NCBI GenBank assembly: GCA_017537025.1
Contig: JAFWCB010000005.1
Coordinates: 1 to 64,000, forward strand
Reading direction: 5' to 3'
DNA length: 64,000 nucleotides
Origin: Sediminibacterium sp.
GTDB lineage: Bacteria; Bacteroidota; Bacteroidia; Chitinophagales; Chitinophagaceae
Shown here: one piece after another, positions 26,089 to 35,564 of the stretch
How positions within the stretch are numbered: position 1 is the stretch's first letter
How the letters are laid out: each line of letters opens with the position of its first letter
Program-made: the position numbers and the translations under genes
The notes under the pieces: model-generated
Database searches by the model: none
The model's input: the letters and a program-made list of their open reading frames with translations, nothing else
Told to the model about the DNA's origin: nothing

Positions 26089-26112
26089 TGACTATTGACT
26101 ATTGACTACGGA
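26074..26112. repeat. Tandem ACTATTG / ACCATTG units
   Basis: Degenerate 7-base units (ACCATTG, ACTATTG, ACTATTG, ACTACGG) run between the PAP2 and M28 genes. Similar units occur at 17161-17178, 17290-17307 and 63559-63573. This is a short tandem intergenic repeat of unknown role. Confidence 0.6.
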
Positions 26113-27576
26113 CTAATCCTTCCACCTCCATTCTCCTGCAATTTGTAAAGGTTCTTTCAATTTATTTTTGAGCAAGAAATTTTTTGTTTCTTCATCCGTA
26201 AAGTGTTTGGCTTTAATTTCTTTTGCATCAGCAACTCCATATAGTAACATCGAGGCATAGCGAACCGTATTCTTCATGCCTTGTTCATCTACTAATTTAA
26301 AATCATCACAATCTGCGTGATAACAAGGACCTGCATTATTAGGTAATCCACCCCCTGCACCACCACCTGTTGGAACACCATATAACATAAAAGGTTGGTG
26401 ATCGCTATGTAAACCGGCACCTGCGCGAAAAGTATTTTTGAATCCACTATCAATACTTTGAGCAATGGCACCTATTGACTGAAATAATTCTTTACTCTCC
26501 TCAGCTGTAGTACTGTATCCGTTCGGGTTATTCGTCATGTCGTAATTAAACATATACCGTAACTGATCAATACTCTTATCTTTTACGGCATAGTTTACAT
26601 AGGCTTTAGAGCCAAGCAATCCTTCTTCTTCACCCATAAATAAAATAAACTCAACGGTTCTTTCAGGTTGCAGCTTCAATGCTTTAAAAGTTCTTGCAAT
26701 ATCTATTACAGAGAAAGAACCGATTCCGTTATCAATCGCGCCCGTTGCTAAATCCCAACTATCGAGGTGACCGCCTACTACCACTTTTTCTTGAGGCTGT
26801 GATTTTCCTTTTATAGTAGCTATTATATTTCTGGCTTTAATGATTCCCGAATTGTTTGTCATGTTAATGGATACATAATGCTTTGCAGCAGCCAATTGTT
26901 CTTTTAATTTCAGACCATCTTCTTTGCCAATACATACAGCGGGTATAGGAATTAATTTACCGGTAACAGAAGCAGTACCGGTTAGTAATATACCACCGGT
27001 TGCTGTATTGATCACCACAATTCCTTTGGCTCCATATTTAATAGCGATAGCTGTTTTTTCAGATCTGTGTAGGGTACCTGTTCCCGGTTTTGAACCGGGT
27101 AAAACACCAAGGTATACTAGGGCAATTTTTCCTTTTGCTTTATCAGGATTGTTAGCATAATCTTCCTCCAAACCATTGCCCATATCTATCAATTCTTCTG
27201 TAATATTTACTTTCACCGGCGAGTGTGCCAGAGATACAGATTTTATTGATTCAAGATGTGCAGCATCTGTTCCTATTTTTACTGAAAGTGATCCTCTACT
27301 CCAGCTTTCCACTTCAAATGGTTGATATCGAACATCGGCATAGCCGTAAGATTTGAGTAAGTTAAATACAAACTCCTCTGCTTTTTTCCCATTTGCCGAT
27401 CCGGTAAGCCGATGACCTATTGTTTCAGTAGCTGTTTTTAAACTACTATAGGCTTTTGAATTAGCTTGTACTTCCTCATTTATTTTTTTAAAGATGCTAT
27501 TCCATTCCGGTTTTGCTTGGGCAAAAACCAGCGTTCCAATCAAAATAGATGTAACCAGTAGAATTAATTTTCTCAT
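26113..27576 (-). CDS. M28 family zinc metallopeptidase, secreted (carboxypeptidase Q-like)
   Basis: The 487-residue protein has a signal peptide (1-20, ending VFAQA). A protease-associated (PA) domain lies at about 120-245 inside the peptidase fold. The two-zinc ligands are visible: H270 and D282 (GGHLDSWDLATGAIDNG), the catalytic E316-E317 (FMGEEEGLLGS), D346 (FNYDMTNN) and H420 (CYHADCDD). The arrangement fits aminopeptidase or carboxypeptidase Q-like M28 enzymes that hydrolyse short peptides in the periplasm or outside the cell. It lies 36 bases after the DUF4260 gene on the same strand. Peptide specificity is unknown. Confidence 0.92.
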   Translation of the reverse strand: MRKLILLVTSILIGTLVFAQAKPEWNSIFKKINEEVQANSKAYSSLKTATETIGHRLTGSANGKKAEEFVFNLLKSYGYADVRYQPFEVESWSRGSLSVKIGTDAAHLESIKSVSLAHSPVKVNITEELIDMGNGLEEDYANNPDKAKGKIALVYLGVLPGSKPGTGTLHRSEKTAIAIKYGAKGIVVINTATGGILLTGTASVTGKLIPIPAVCIGKEDGLKLKEQLAAAKHYVSINMTNNSGIIKARNIIATIKGKSQPQEKVVVGGHLDSWDLATGAIDNGIGSFSVIDIARTFKALKLQPERTVEFILFMGEEEGLLGSKAYVNYAVKDKSIDQLRYMFNYDMTNNPNGYSTTAEESKELFQSIGAIAQSIDSGFKNTFRAGAGLHSDHQPFMLYGVPTGGGAGGGLPNNAGPCYHADCDDFKLVDEQGMKNTVRYASMLLYGVADAKEIKAKHFTDEETKNFLLKNKLKEPLQIAGEWRWKD

Positions 27577-27612
27577 GCCTTTAAATTAGGCATTGAAAAT
27601 ACAACTTATGCC

Positions 27613-27966
27613 TTATTTCAGCTTACCTAAATGCGTATTTTTGAAAGAATCCGTATACTTTAATCCGTAACCAAAAACTCTGTCAAAGCTAGCATGAGCG
27701 AAAAGAAGCATACCCACCAAGGTAAGCCATTCGTTATGGGTATAAAATCCGATACAAGCTAGTACAATGGCAACCGCTTTATGATGAAATAAGTTATAGC
27801 AATAAGCGCCAATGCTAGTATTTATCAAATACCCTAACATAGCAATATCCGGGCTAAAAAAAAGGATAAACCATAGCCAAGCCGGCAAATGAATCGGCTG
27901 TAGTGTAAGTAAAAAAATACCTGCGATACATTGCGCCAACTCTTCAAGTAATAGAATTTGTTTCAT
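27613..27966 (-). CDS. DUF4260 family membrane protein
   Basis: The protein (117 residues) matches the small DUF4260 family: ILLLEELAQCIAGIFLL, FFSPDIAMLGYLINTSIGAYCYNLFHHK and LLFAHASFDRVFGYGLKY are its typical blocks. It has three or four hydrophobic segments. I chose the ATG at 27966 since family members begin with MK-x-LLxLEE; the frame is open to an ATG at 27984. It follows the Crp/Fnr gene by 63 bases and may still be in that operon. Function is unknown. Confidence 0.85.
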   Translation of the reverse strand: MKQILLLEELAQCIAGIFLLTLQPIHLPAWLWFILFFSPDIAMLGYLINTSIGAYCYNLFHHKAVAIVLACIGFYTHNEWLTLVGMLLFAHASFDRVFGYGLKYTDSFKNTHLGKLK

Positions 27967-28029
27967 AACTAATAATTTATACAAATTTCTTATTGATAAC
28001 AGCGCATTGAATTAACAATTGTTAAGAAA

Positions 28030-28611
28030 TCACGTATTTATCCTATTTCTAATCCTACTAAGACTAATAGGCGTAATACCTAAATAATTGGCAATATATT
28101 GCTGGGGAATTCTTTCAAGTATCTTTTGTTTATCAGTACTAGCCAATAGTTTGCGATATCGTTCTTCCGGATTATCTGCCAATAATCCAACCATTCTATC
28201 TTCAGTGCCAATAAGTAAATATTCTGCTATTTTTCTTCCAAATAATTGCCAGTTAGGATAGGCTTTAAATAAATCTTCCAAAACAGTATAATTGAATACA
28301 AGCAGCGTACTTTCTTCGATTGCCTGAATAGTAATGAGAGATGCCTTACCTGTAATACAACTAATATAGGAACTAATGAAGTTATGTTCGAAGAAGAAAT
28401 AAGTACTGAGTTCTTCTCCTTTTGGGGTGATATAAAATTGTCTGAAACAACCTTTCAAAATAAAACCAATCCTTGTTTCTACTCTACCCTTCTTGATAAA
28501 AAATTCCCCCTTACGTATAGTTGTTTCTGTACACTTCTCATACAATAATTCCCACTCCTTTGTATTGATGGGAGAAAATTGTTTGATCAATGTTTGCAGT
28601 GGGTGCATCAT
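28030..28611 (-). CDS. Crp/Fnr family transcriptional regulator
   Basis: This 193-residue regulator has an N-terminal cyclic-nucleotide-binding-like beta barrel (about 20-115: EFFIKKGRVETRIGFILKG). A linking helix follows, and a C-terminal helix-turn-helix (IPQQYIANYLGITPISLSRIRNRI, about 165-190). The usual Crp cAMP-contact sequence (GExxx-RSA) is not seen, nor a cysteine cluster for iron-sulfur, so the signal is unknown. It starts five bases after the AlkB-like gene, downstream of an RND efflux system. It could regulate that operon, which is an inference. Confidence 0.88.
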   Translation of the reverse strand: MMHPLQTLIKQFSPINTKEWELLYEKCTETTIRKGEFFIKKGRVETRIGFILKGCFRQFYITPKGEELSTYFFFEHNFISSYISCITGKASLITIQAIEESTLLVFNYTVLEDLFKAYPNWQLFGRKIAEYLLIGTEDRMVGLLADNPEERYRKLLASTDKQKILERIPQQYIANYLGITPISLSRIRNRINT

Positions 28612-28616
28612 TCAAT

Positions 28617-29207
28617 TTACACAAAAGTTCTGAAAGTAAGGTTGATACGGGGCTCTTGTACTTTTAGAGACTTAGGCAAGCTATGCAGCCAATTTTCCTG
28701 TGTATTATGAAGCATGAGCAATAGACTGCCATTTTCTAACATGATATCGATTTTCTCTTTTGTTTTTTTATGTTTGAAAGAGAATTTCCGGGTGGCGCCG
28801 AGGCTCAAAGAGCCGATGGCGCCATAACGTTTCATTTCGGGTTCGTCGTCGGCATGCCAACCCATACCCTCTTTACCACTGTGGTATAAATTCAATAAGC
28901 AAGAATTAAATCGCTCCCCTGTTCTATCTTCTAATACTTGCTTGATTTCTTGTAAAGGCTTATTCCAGGGCAAAGCATACCGTGTTATTTTGGAATATGT
29001 ATAACCGAAAGGTGCATCTCCATACCAACCGGATTTTCTGTCGGTAATAATTCTTTTTCCAAACATCATCACTTCGTCTTGCTTCCAGCTGATACTAGTA
29101 AACAAGCTGTTATAATAGTGTAATGCACGCTCTCCGTCTAAAAATGTAGGATAGTAAACAACTGATCCATCATAAGGAATAATATTATTGGTTAGGTTTA
29201 ATTCCAT
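28617..29207 (-). CDS. AlkB-like 2-oxoglutarate/Fe(II) dioxygenase
   Basis: This family reverses alkyl lesions in nucleic acid bases by oxidative demethylation. The 196-residue protein keeps the iron ligands H118-x-D120 (GWHADDE) and H175, plus the oxoglutarate-binding R187 and R193 (PRINLTFR). NSCLLNLYHSGKEGMGWHADDE is typical of the ALKBH2/3-like branch found in many Bacteroidota. It overlaps the end of the outer-membrane factor gene by ten bases, so it is translationally coupled to the RND operon. A repair gene at the end of an efflux operon suggests a shared response to alkylating or toxic compounds (inference). Confidence 0.9.
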   Translation of the reverse strand: MELNLTNNIIPYDGSVVYYPTFLDGERALHYYNSLFTSISWKQDEVMMFGKRIITDRKSGWYGDAPFGYTYSKITRYALPWNKPLQEIKQVLEDRTGERFNSCLLNLYHSGKEGMGWHADDEPEMKRYGAIGSLSLGATRKFSFKHKKTKEKIDIMLENGSLLLMLHNTQENWLHSLPKSLKVQEPRINLTFRTFV

Positions 29208-30631
29208 CCGCCACCTAGAGATTGATATAGTTTTACTTTAGCACTAATTCTATTCATCAAAATTTCTGTTAACTGTATTTTTGATTCCAAAGCTTCACGC
29301 TGTGTAAGGAGGACCTCCACATAATCAGCCCTAGCTGCATTAAACAAATTACTAGAAATAGTGGTTGACTGTAAAAGTAATTCAACCTCTTTTAATTTCA
29401 TAGCATAACTTTTTTCATAGTTACTATTTTTTCCTAATTGATTCAACACTTCTGTATAGGCCTGTAATAATTTTTGCTGGAATATAAATACAGTTTGAAT
29501 TTGTTTTGCATTGGTATTCAAATAAGTAGCAGTTATGGCATTCTTATTTATTAAAGGGGCCACCATATCTCCGGCCATATTATATAGAATCGAAGCAGGG
29601 TTTACTAAATAAACCGGATTAAAGGATTGAAATCCTAATCCGGCTTGAATTCGGAAGGAAGGATAAAAATTAGCTTTAGCAGCTTGAACGTCTAACTTCG
29701 CTGCTTGCATATCTAATATAGCCGCGCGGATATCAGGTCTACGTTCCAATACTTGTACAGGAATTCCAGCCGGCATATTTTGATCTAGTAATTGCTGCAG
29801 AGCACTGCTATTTCTTTTCACTGTAGGAAGATAGGAGCCTGTTAAAAACCGAATCTTATTCTCTAACTCAAGAATATGTTGTTTAACTTCAAATTGTCTA
29901 TTTTGCGTATTCAATAACTGTGCTTCAAACCTATTCACAGCCAGTTGGGTAACTTTCGCTGCTTCTTTTTGCTGTTTGATAATACGCAGCGCATCTGCTT
30001 GTATAGATGCGCTTTGTTCTATTATTTCTAACTGATTATCAAGTATTACTAATTCAAAGTAGGAAGAAGCAATCTCCGAAACAATAGTGGTAATGGCAAA
30101 ATGCTTACCCTCTTGTGTAGATAAATATCTGATTGAAGCTGCCTTAGTAGCATTATGTAATTTATTCCAAACATCGAGTTCCCATGAAGCTAATCCACCT
30201 ACGAAATAATCTCCCAATATGGTAGGAAAAGCTTTTCCCTCTTTTATTGGCAACGCTTCTTCTACAGCCCCATTTCGCGTGTATTTAGCCGTTTTTTCAT
30301 AACCAATACCTGCTTTTAGATTCAAAAAGGGTAAATACTCACCCTTTTTGGCCCTGATTTCATTTTTAGAAATAGCTAACTCTTGATTAATGATACTAAT
30401 TTCTTGATTATTAGAAAGTGCTGTATCGATCAAGGCTATTAGTATAGGATCTGAAAAATAGGTTTTCCAATTAGGCAATTCAGCATTCGTGCTATCTTGA
30501 TTAATACCATAGTTTACCGGTAAGGTATTGGTTGCTGTTTTCTCAGAAATCAATGGTATTTTACAAGCTGTTAATGTACATAAGGATATACCTACAATAC
30601 TGATAAGAATTTTATGCTGATTGATTTTCAT
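29198..30631 (-). CDS. RND efflux outer-membrane factor, TolC/OprM-like lipoprotein
   Basis: The 477-residue protein is the outer-membrane channel of a tripartite efflux pump. The lipobox LTAC places the lipid anchor at about C23. It carries the two long helical repeats of the family (around 85-290 and 300-470) with the typical EVLNQLGKN and LEAK/ARADYVEVLLTQREALESK blocks and VLERRPDIRAAILDMQAAKLDVQAAKANFYPS, a hallmark of the NodT group. It overlaps the pump gene by 20 bases and the AlkB-like gene by 10, so the three are one operon. Confidence 0.93.
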   Translation of the reverse strand: MKINQHKILISIVGISLCTLTACKIPLISEKTATNTLPVNYGINQDSTNAELPNWKTYFSDPILIALIDTALSNNQEISIINQELAISKNEIRAKKGEYLPFLNLKAGIGYEKTAKYTRNGAVEEALPIKEGKAFPTILGDYFVGGLASWELDVWNKLHNATKAASIRYLSTQEGKHFAITTIVSEIASSYFELVILDNQLEIIEQSASIQADALRIIKQQKEAAKVTQLAVNRFEAQLLNTQNRQFEVKQHILELENKIRFLTGSYLPTVKRNSSALQQLLDQNMPAGIPVQVLERRPDIRAAILDMQAAKLDVQAAKANFYPSFRIQAGLGFQSFNPVYLVNPASILYNMAGDMVAPLINKNAITATYLNTNAKQIQTVFIFQQKLLQAYTEVLNQLGKNSNYEKSYAMKLKEVELLLQSTTISSNLFNAARADYVEVLLTQREALESKIQLTEILMNRISAKVKLYQSLGGGWN

Positions 30632-33600
30632 CTTCTTCTCGCTTAATTTTTTTAATAATTCGTTTAACTAATTTTGTGAGCACTCGCTCTTTCGAAGGAT
30701 TCATTAACTCTTCACTTAGAGGATTGGTATCCTCATCTTTAATGAGTTGCTTACCATCCGTGAGTGTACCGAAAATATAATAGAGTCCGGGAATAATAAT
30801 AACGCCAAATATGGTACCGAAGAGCATACCGCCCAAAGCGGATGAACCTATCGTATGATTCCCTTTTGCACCCGGACCCGTTGCCACCACTAATGGAATT
30901 AACCCTGCAATGAATGCAAAAGAAGTCATTAGAATGGGGCGAAAACGTACTCTGGCTCCTTCAATAGCTGCATCTACTATTGTCATACCCTGCATCCTTT
31001 TCTGAACGGCGAATTCAACTATTAATACGGCATTCTTTCCGAGTAATCCAACTAGCATAATCAAACTAATCTGTGCATATATATTGTTAGATAAGCCCAT
31101 GAATTTTAGCAGGAAGAAAGAGCCTAGTACTCCTGCAGGTAGCGATAAGATAACGGCCAATGGAATGATAAAACTTTCATATTGAGCGGCTAGTACCAAA
31201 TACACAAATAATAATACTACTATAAAAATATAAATTGCTTCATTCCCTTTTTTTGCCTCGTCATAAGACAATCCCTCCCAAGCTATATCATATCCTTTCG
31301 GCAATGTTTGTCTTGCCACTTCTTGAATGGCTTTGATAGCGTCGCCACTGGTATAACCGTTTGCAGGTACTCCTTTTATAGAGGATGATGTGTATAGATT
31401 AAAGCGTGTGATTTCATTTGGTCCTTGCGTTTTACGTAGTGTCATAAATGCAGAATAAGGAACCATTTCTCCTCGATCATTCTTTACATATAAATTCAAA
31501 ACATCTTCAGGTAATCTCCGATATTCAGGAGAAGATTGTGTGTACACTTTGAAGAAAGTATTGAATCTTACGAAACCTTGTTCATAGGTACTTCCAATGA
31601 GTACGTCCAAATTACTCATGGCTTTGCCAATGGAAACACCTTTTTGCATGGCTAGTGCATTATCAACCACTAACTCATATTGCGGATAATTTGCAGCATA
31701 AAAAGTAAATAGTCCGGCTAGTTCTTTTCTCTTACGTAATGCCTCCATAAAATTGGCATTCACTTTATCGAATTCCTGATAATCGACCTCGCTGCCTTTG
31801 TCTAATAGACGTAAAGAAAAACCATCAGAAGAACCATATCCGGGGACAGAAGGTGGTTCAAAAAACTCAATGACTGCTCCTAGATCTTTGGTTTCTTTTT
31901 CCAGTTGTTCAATAATTTCTTTTACAGATGATTTTCGATCCGACCAGTCTTTTAAGTTAATAATACAAGTGCCTGCATTTGATCCTCTACCTTCCGTAAG
32001 TATTTCATATCCGGCTAAAGATGAAACAGATTTTATACCCTCCACTTTCCGAGAAATCGCTTGTAATTTTCTAGATACATCATTTGTTGTTTCCAATGTA
32101 CTTCCCGGAGGTGTTTGTATAATAGCGTAAATCATTCCTTGATCTTCATTTGGTATGAAACCCGCGGGAAGACTCTTATTAATCCAGTAGGTGCCCAAAC
32201 AAAACGCTATCAATAAGCCATATGTTACTACCCGTCTGTTTACAATAAGCTGGAGTAATGACGTGTATCTGCCGGTTAATTTTTCGAATCGCTTATTGAA
32301 CCAATCGATAAATAAATTAACAGGTGTTTTTCGTTTAGGTTGACCATGTGTATTTTTTAAAATCATGGCACATAGTACCGGTGTGAGCGTAAGTGCCACA
32401 ACACCTGATAATACTATAGAGCTAGCCATCGTAATAGAGAATTGCCTATAGAAAATACCTACTGGCCCTGTCATAAATGCAACCGGAACAAAAACGGCTG
32501 TCATAATAAGAGTAATAGCGATGATTGCACCATTAATTTCACCCAATACTTGTTTTACTGCTTTAAATGGTGAAAGATGAGATTCCTCCATTTTTACGTG
32601 AACTGCTTCTACCACAACTATGGCATTATCAACTACAATTCCAATGGCTAATACTAAAGCAAAAAGAGTAATGAGGTTGATAGTTAAGCCAAATAGTTGC
32701 ATAAACATAAATGCACCTACCAATGAAACAGGAACTGCAATAATCGGGATTACTGTAGAACGCCAGTCGCCCAAAAATAAGAATACAACTAAAGCCACAA
32801 GTATAAAAGCTTCCACTAAAGTGTGGATTACTTTCCCAACTGAGGCATCTACAAATTTCGATACATCGTAGTTTACCTCGTAACTCATTCCAGGAGGGAA
32901 ATCAGCCTTTAACTCATTTAATTTTGTTTTCACATCCTCAATTACTTTGCTGGCATTACTTCCAAAATTCTGTTTAAGTACAATAGATGCTGCAGGATAT
33001 CCATCTTTATTTGAGTAAATATCAAAAAATTCACTTCCTAATTCAACATTAGCAATATCTTTTAATTTTAGGATTTCTGCTCCGGGGTTAGCCTTAATGA
33101 TAATATTTTCATATTCTTCCGGCTTATTAAACCTACCCTTATAAGTAAGTACGTATTCGAGTGACTGAGCTGTTTTACCTGAACTTTGACCAATCCTTCC
33201 GGGTCTTCCGATTACACTTTGCTCACTCATGGCTTCCATCACTTCTTCAACAGATACGTTATACGCGCGCATTCTATCAGGCTTTAACCAAACCCGCATA
33301 GCATATTGTCTACTTCCTAAAATTTGCGCTCTTCCCATTCCACTGATCCTTTGTAATTCAGGAAGAATCTTAACATTGGCATAATTGTAAAGGAATTTTT
33401 CATCTGCATTTTTATCTGTGCTGTATAAATTAACATACATCAACATACTCGGCTGGATAGGTGTAATAACAACTCCTTCTCTTTGCACCAATGGCGGGAG
33501 GTTATTCATAAACTGATCTACCCTTGTTTTAATATTTACAACCGCTGCATTCGGATCTGTACCCGGCTCGAATACGATTTGAATAGTAGCTTCTCCGGCA

Positions 33601-33851
33601 CTGGTGGCATCGGATATGATGTATTGCATTCCTTGCACACCGTTGATTGCCCGTTCTAATGGTATGAGTGTAGATTTTACTAATACATCTGCACTGGAGC
33701 CCGGATAAGCAATAAAAATATTTACTCGTGGAGGGGCTATATCAGGAAACTGCGAAACAGGTCTTGTAGTCATCGCTAATACACCTAAGAATACTATCGC
33801 AAGTGAAATAGCGATGGCAAGAACCGGTCGTTGTATAAATTTTTTAAACAT
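30612..33851 (-). CDS. RND efflux pump inner-membrane transporter, HAE1 (AcrB-like)
   Basis: This proton-driven exporter (1079 residues) sits in the inner membrane and joins the adaptor and the channel. It has twelve predicted helices in two repeats with two large periplasmic loops, the family length. The fourth helix carries VVDNAIVVVEAV: D408 is kept, but the next residue, an acidic D in AcrB, is N409. This D-N form recurs in Bacteroidota pumps, as far as I recall. GIFYRQFSITMASSIVLSGVVALTLTP and LLGKNAVLIVEFA are typical of the HAE1 type. Substrates are not readable; HAE1 pumps export drugs, detergents and dyes. Confidence 0.93.
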   Translation of the reverse strand: MFKKFIQRPVLAIAISLAIVFLGVLAMTTRPVSQFPDIAPPRVNIFIAYPGSSADVLVKSTLIPLERAINGVQGMQYIISDATSAGEATIQIVFEPGTDPNAAVVNIKTRVDQFMNNLPPLVQREGVVITPIQPSMLMYVNLYSTDKNADEKFLYNYANVKILPELQRISGMGRAQILGSRQYAMRVWLKPDRMRAYNVSVEEVMEAMSEQSVIGRPGRIGQSSGKTAQSLEYVLTYKGRFNKPEEYENIIIKANPGAEILKLKDIANVELGSEFFDIYSNKDGYPAASIVLKQNFGSNASKVIEDVKTKLNELKADFPPGMSYEVNYDVSKFVDASVGKVIHTLVEAFILVALVVFLFLGDWRSTVIPIIAVPVSLVGAFMFMQLFGLTINLITLFALVLAIGIVVDNAIVVVEAVHVKMEESHLSPFKAVKQVLGEINGAIIAITLIMTAVFVPVAFMTGPVGIFYRQFSITMASSIVLSGVVALTLTPVLCAMILKNTHGQPKRKTPVNLFIDWFNKRFEKLTGRYTSLLQLIVNRRVVTYGLLIAFCLGTYWINKSLPAGFIPNEDQGMIYAIIQTPPGSTLETTNDVSRKLQAISRKVEGIKSVSSLAGYEILTEGRGSNAGTCIINLKDWSDRKSSVKEIIEQLEKETKDLGAVIEFFEPPSVPGYGSSDGFSLRLLDKGSEVDYQEFDKVNANFMEALRKRKELAGLFTFYAANYPQYELVVDNALAMQKGVSIGKAMSNLDVLIGSTYEQGFVRFNTFFKVYTQSSPEYRRLPEDVLNLYVKNDRGEMVPYSAFMTLRKTQGPNEITRFNLYTSSSIKGVPANGYTSGDAIKAIQEVARQTLPKGYDIAWEGLSYDEAKKGNEAIYIFIVVLLFVYLVLAAQYESFIIPLAVILSLPAGVLGSFFLLKFMGLSNNIYAQISLIMLVGLLGKNAVLIVEFAVQKRMQGMTIVDAAIEGARVRFRPILMTSFAFIAGLIPLVVATGPGAKGNHTIGSSALGGMLFGTIFGVIIIPGLYYIFGTLTDGKQLIKDEDTNPLSEELMNPSKERVLTKLVKRIIKKIKREEDENQSA

Positions 33852-33874
33852 TTTTATTTGATTTGATTCTTGCT

Positions 33875-34960
33875 TTATTCTGCATGTATATTACTTACTT
33901 CTTTCAAAATCTCTGATTGTGGTACAAAACGAGTATTGATTTTCTCCCCTACTTTTACTTTTCTCAAACCTTCTACCAATACCTGATCGGTTAATGATAA
34001 ACCTTTTGTAACTACATATAAATATGGTAATTCAGTTCCAACCTCAATTTGCTTCGACTGTATAATATGGTTCTTGTCGACAACAAAAACATACTTTTTA
34101 TCTAAAATTTCAAAGCTTGCTTTTTGAGGAATGATCATAGCCTTTTTAAGTTGAACAGGCATTAATATATTTCCTGTTTCACCATGGCGTAATATTTTTT
34201 GGGGGTTGGGGAAGCTTGCCCTGAAGGGTATATTCCCTGTTTCATTATTGAAATCAGCTTCTATAGTTTCTATGACTCCTTTTTGATCGAATAGTTTTGT
34301 ATTAGCCATCCTGAGTTTTACAGGTAAGGTGCTATTCTTTTTTTGTTCTGAAGCATAATCGAGATATTCTGTTTCGGGGACGTTGAAGTAGACCCACATT
34401 CTGCTATTATCTGCCAGCGTTGTAAGTAATTCACCCTCGTCTAATAAACTACCTAAACGTACTTTAAAACGATCAATAATACCATCGAATGGAGCCCTGA
34501 TCTCAGTGAAAGATAAATGAGCTTTGGCTAAAGATAATTCAGCCTGAACCTTATCTAGTTTGGCTTTTGCGAGTGCTAATTCACGTTTTGAAACGATATT
34601 ACTATCAAATAACTGTTTGGTATTTTGATACTCGATCTTTGTATAATTCAACTCAGCCTCAGCCTTTTGTGTTTCGGCTTGATAAATAATAGGCATGATC
34701 TGAAATAAGAGCTGACCTTTCTTAACAAATTGCCCTTCATTTACAAATATTTTTTGTAAGTAACCCTTTTCTAATGCACGCAATTCAATGTGCTGTATCG
34801 ATTGAATCTGTGCTACATACTCTTTGTAAATCAATGTATCTTTTTCAATCGGGTTCGTTACTAGAAATTGGCTTTGTTCAACAATTTCTTCTTTTTTTTC
34901 CTTGCAGCTTACCAGCATAAAAAAACAAACACTAGCAAGTATTAAGTTGCTTTTCAACAT
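33875..34960 (-). CDS. RND efflux periplasmic adaptor, lipoprotein
   Basis: The adaptor links the pump to the outer-membrane channel. The start at 34960 places the lipobox MLVSC at residues 14-18 (anchor near C18); the frame is open further to 35011. The protein (361 residues) has a biotinyl-lipoyl-like hairpin with a coiled coil at about 55-150 (LRALEKGYLQKIFVNEGQFVKKGQLLFQI, then EAELNYTKIEYQNTKQL), an inner half (LSFTEIRAPFDGIIDRFKVRLGSLLDEG) and beta domains after it. It starts the efflux operon 69 bases behind a small membrane protein gene and 23 bases before the pump gene. Confidence 0.92.
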   Translation of the reverse strand: MLKSNLILASVCFFMLVSCKEKKEEIVEQSQFLVTNPIEKDTLIYKEYVAQIQSIQHIELRALEKGYLQKIFVNEGQFVKKGQLLFQIMPIIYQAETQKAEAELNYTKIEYQNTKQLFDSNIVSKRELALAKAKLDKVQAELSLAKAHLSFTEIRAPFDGIIDRFKVRLGSLLDEGELLTTLADNSRMWVYFNVPETEYLDYASEQKKNSTLPVKLRMANTKLFDQKGVIETIEADFNNETGNIPFRASFPNPQKILRHGETGNILMPVQLKKAMIIPQKASFEILDKKYVFVVDKNHIIQSKQIEVGTELPYLYVVTKGLSLTDQVLVEGLRKVKVGEKINTRFVPQSEILKEVSNIHAE

Positions 34961-35029
34961 AAATGATATTTTAATATAGAAGTGAATAATACTGTTCCGT
35001 GGAAACAGCAATAGAGAGAGGGGACTCGC

Positions 35030-35431
35030 TTACAAAAAGTTTTTCCAGCTATGATGCAGAACAAAGAGAGGTATACTGCAACCGTTTTTGGCTTGACGAC
35101 AAATTCTTAAATTCTCAACTTTGGTAGATATGATAGTTGATAAAAAAAGAGGATAGATACTTTCTAGAAAAAAAGAGTTATCAATATGATCTTCGTCGAT
35201 ATCCTCCGGGCTAGATTGAAAAATTTCTTGATCTGAAAAGGGGGTAGATTGAGGCAAATGATTTTTATTATTCATTTGCTGAATGAATGCCCTATGATTA
35301 CTTGCTTTTGTACTTAATTTTTGTTGCGCTGGCAAATAAACACTCAGCGCCAATAGGAGTATTAAGGAAAAGAAGGCTCTGACAGCTGCTTTAAGGTAAA
35401 CGATAATATGTGAGAACCTATTACGAAACAT
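35030..35431 (-). CDS. Hypothetical small exported protein at the head of the RND operon
   Basis: The 133-residue protein is not recognised. The start at 35431 gives an N-terminal hydrophobic segment (about 15-35, VRAFFSLILLLALSVYL) ending at a likely signal cleavage near PAQQ. The rest is polar and asparagine- and serine-rich up to about 90, then hydrophobic with two cysteines (C118 and C126 region) and a C-terminal FVLHHSWKNFL. The frame extends to 35605 but would then read through tRNA-Pro, which is implausible. Sited 69 bases before the RND adaptor, it may be part of that operon; a periplasmic accessory role is only a guess. Confidence 0.5.
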   Translation of the reverse strand: MFRNRFSHIIVYLKAAVRAFFSLILLLALSVYLPAQQKLSTKASNHRAFIQQMNNKNHLPQSTPFSDQEIFQSSPEDIDEDHIDNSFFLESIYPLFLSTIISTKVENLRICRQAKNGCSIPLFVLHHSWKNFL

Positions 35432-35524
35432 CTTAATCGGCGCGAAATTATTGAGATTATATACAAAAACCATCCCTTTAATAATTTCTTCACATTTTTT
35501 TGTGCATTTTAATGATATACTTTC

Positions 35525-35560
35525 AAATAAAAAACCCCGACAAAAATTCGTCGGGGTTTT
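35525..35560 (-). terminator. Terminator after the tRNA-Ser/tRNA-Pro unit
   Basis: A perfect 11-base stem, AAAACCCCGAC/GTCGGGGTTTT (35531-35541 with 35550-35560), has an 8-base loop and is followed by T-rich sequence on the minus strand. It lies five bases past the tRNA-Pro 3' end. Confidence 0.9.
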
Positions 35561-35564
35561 ATCG

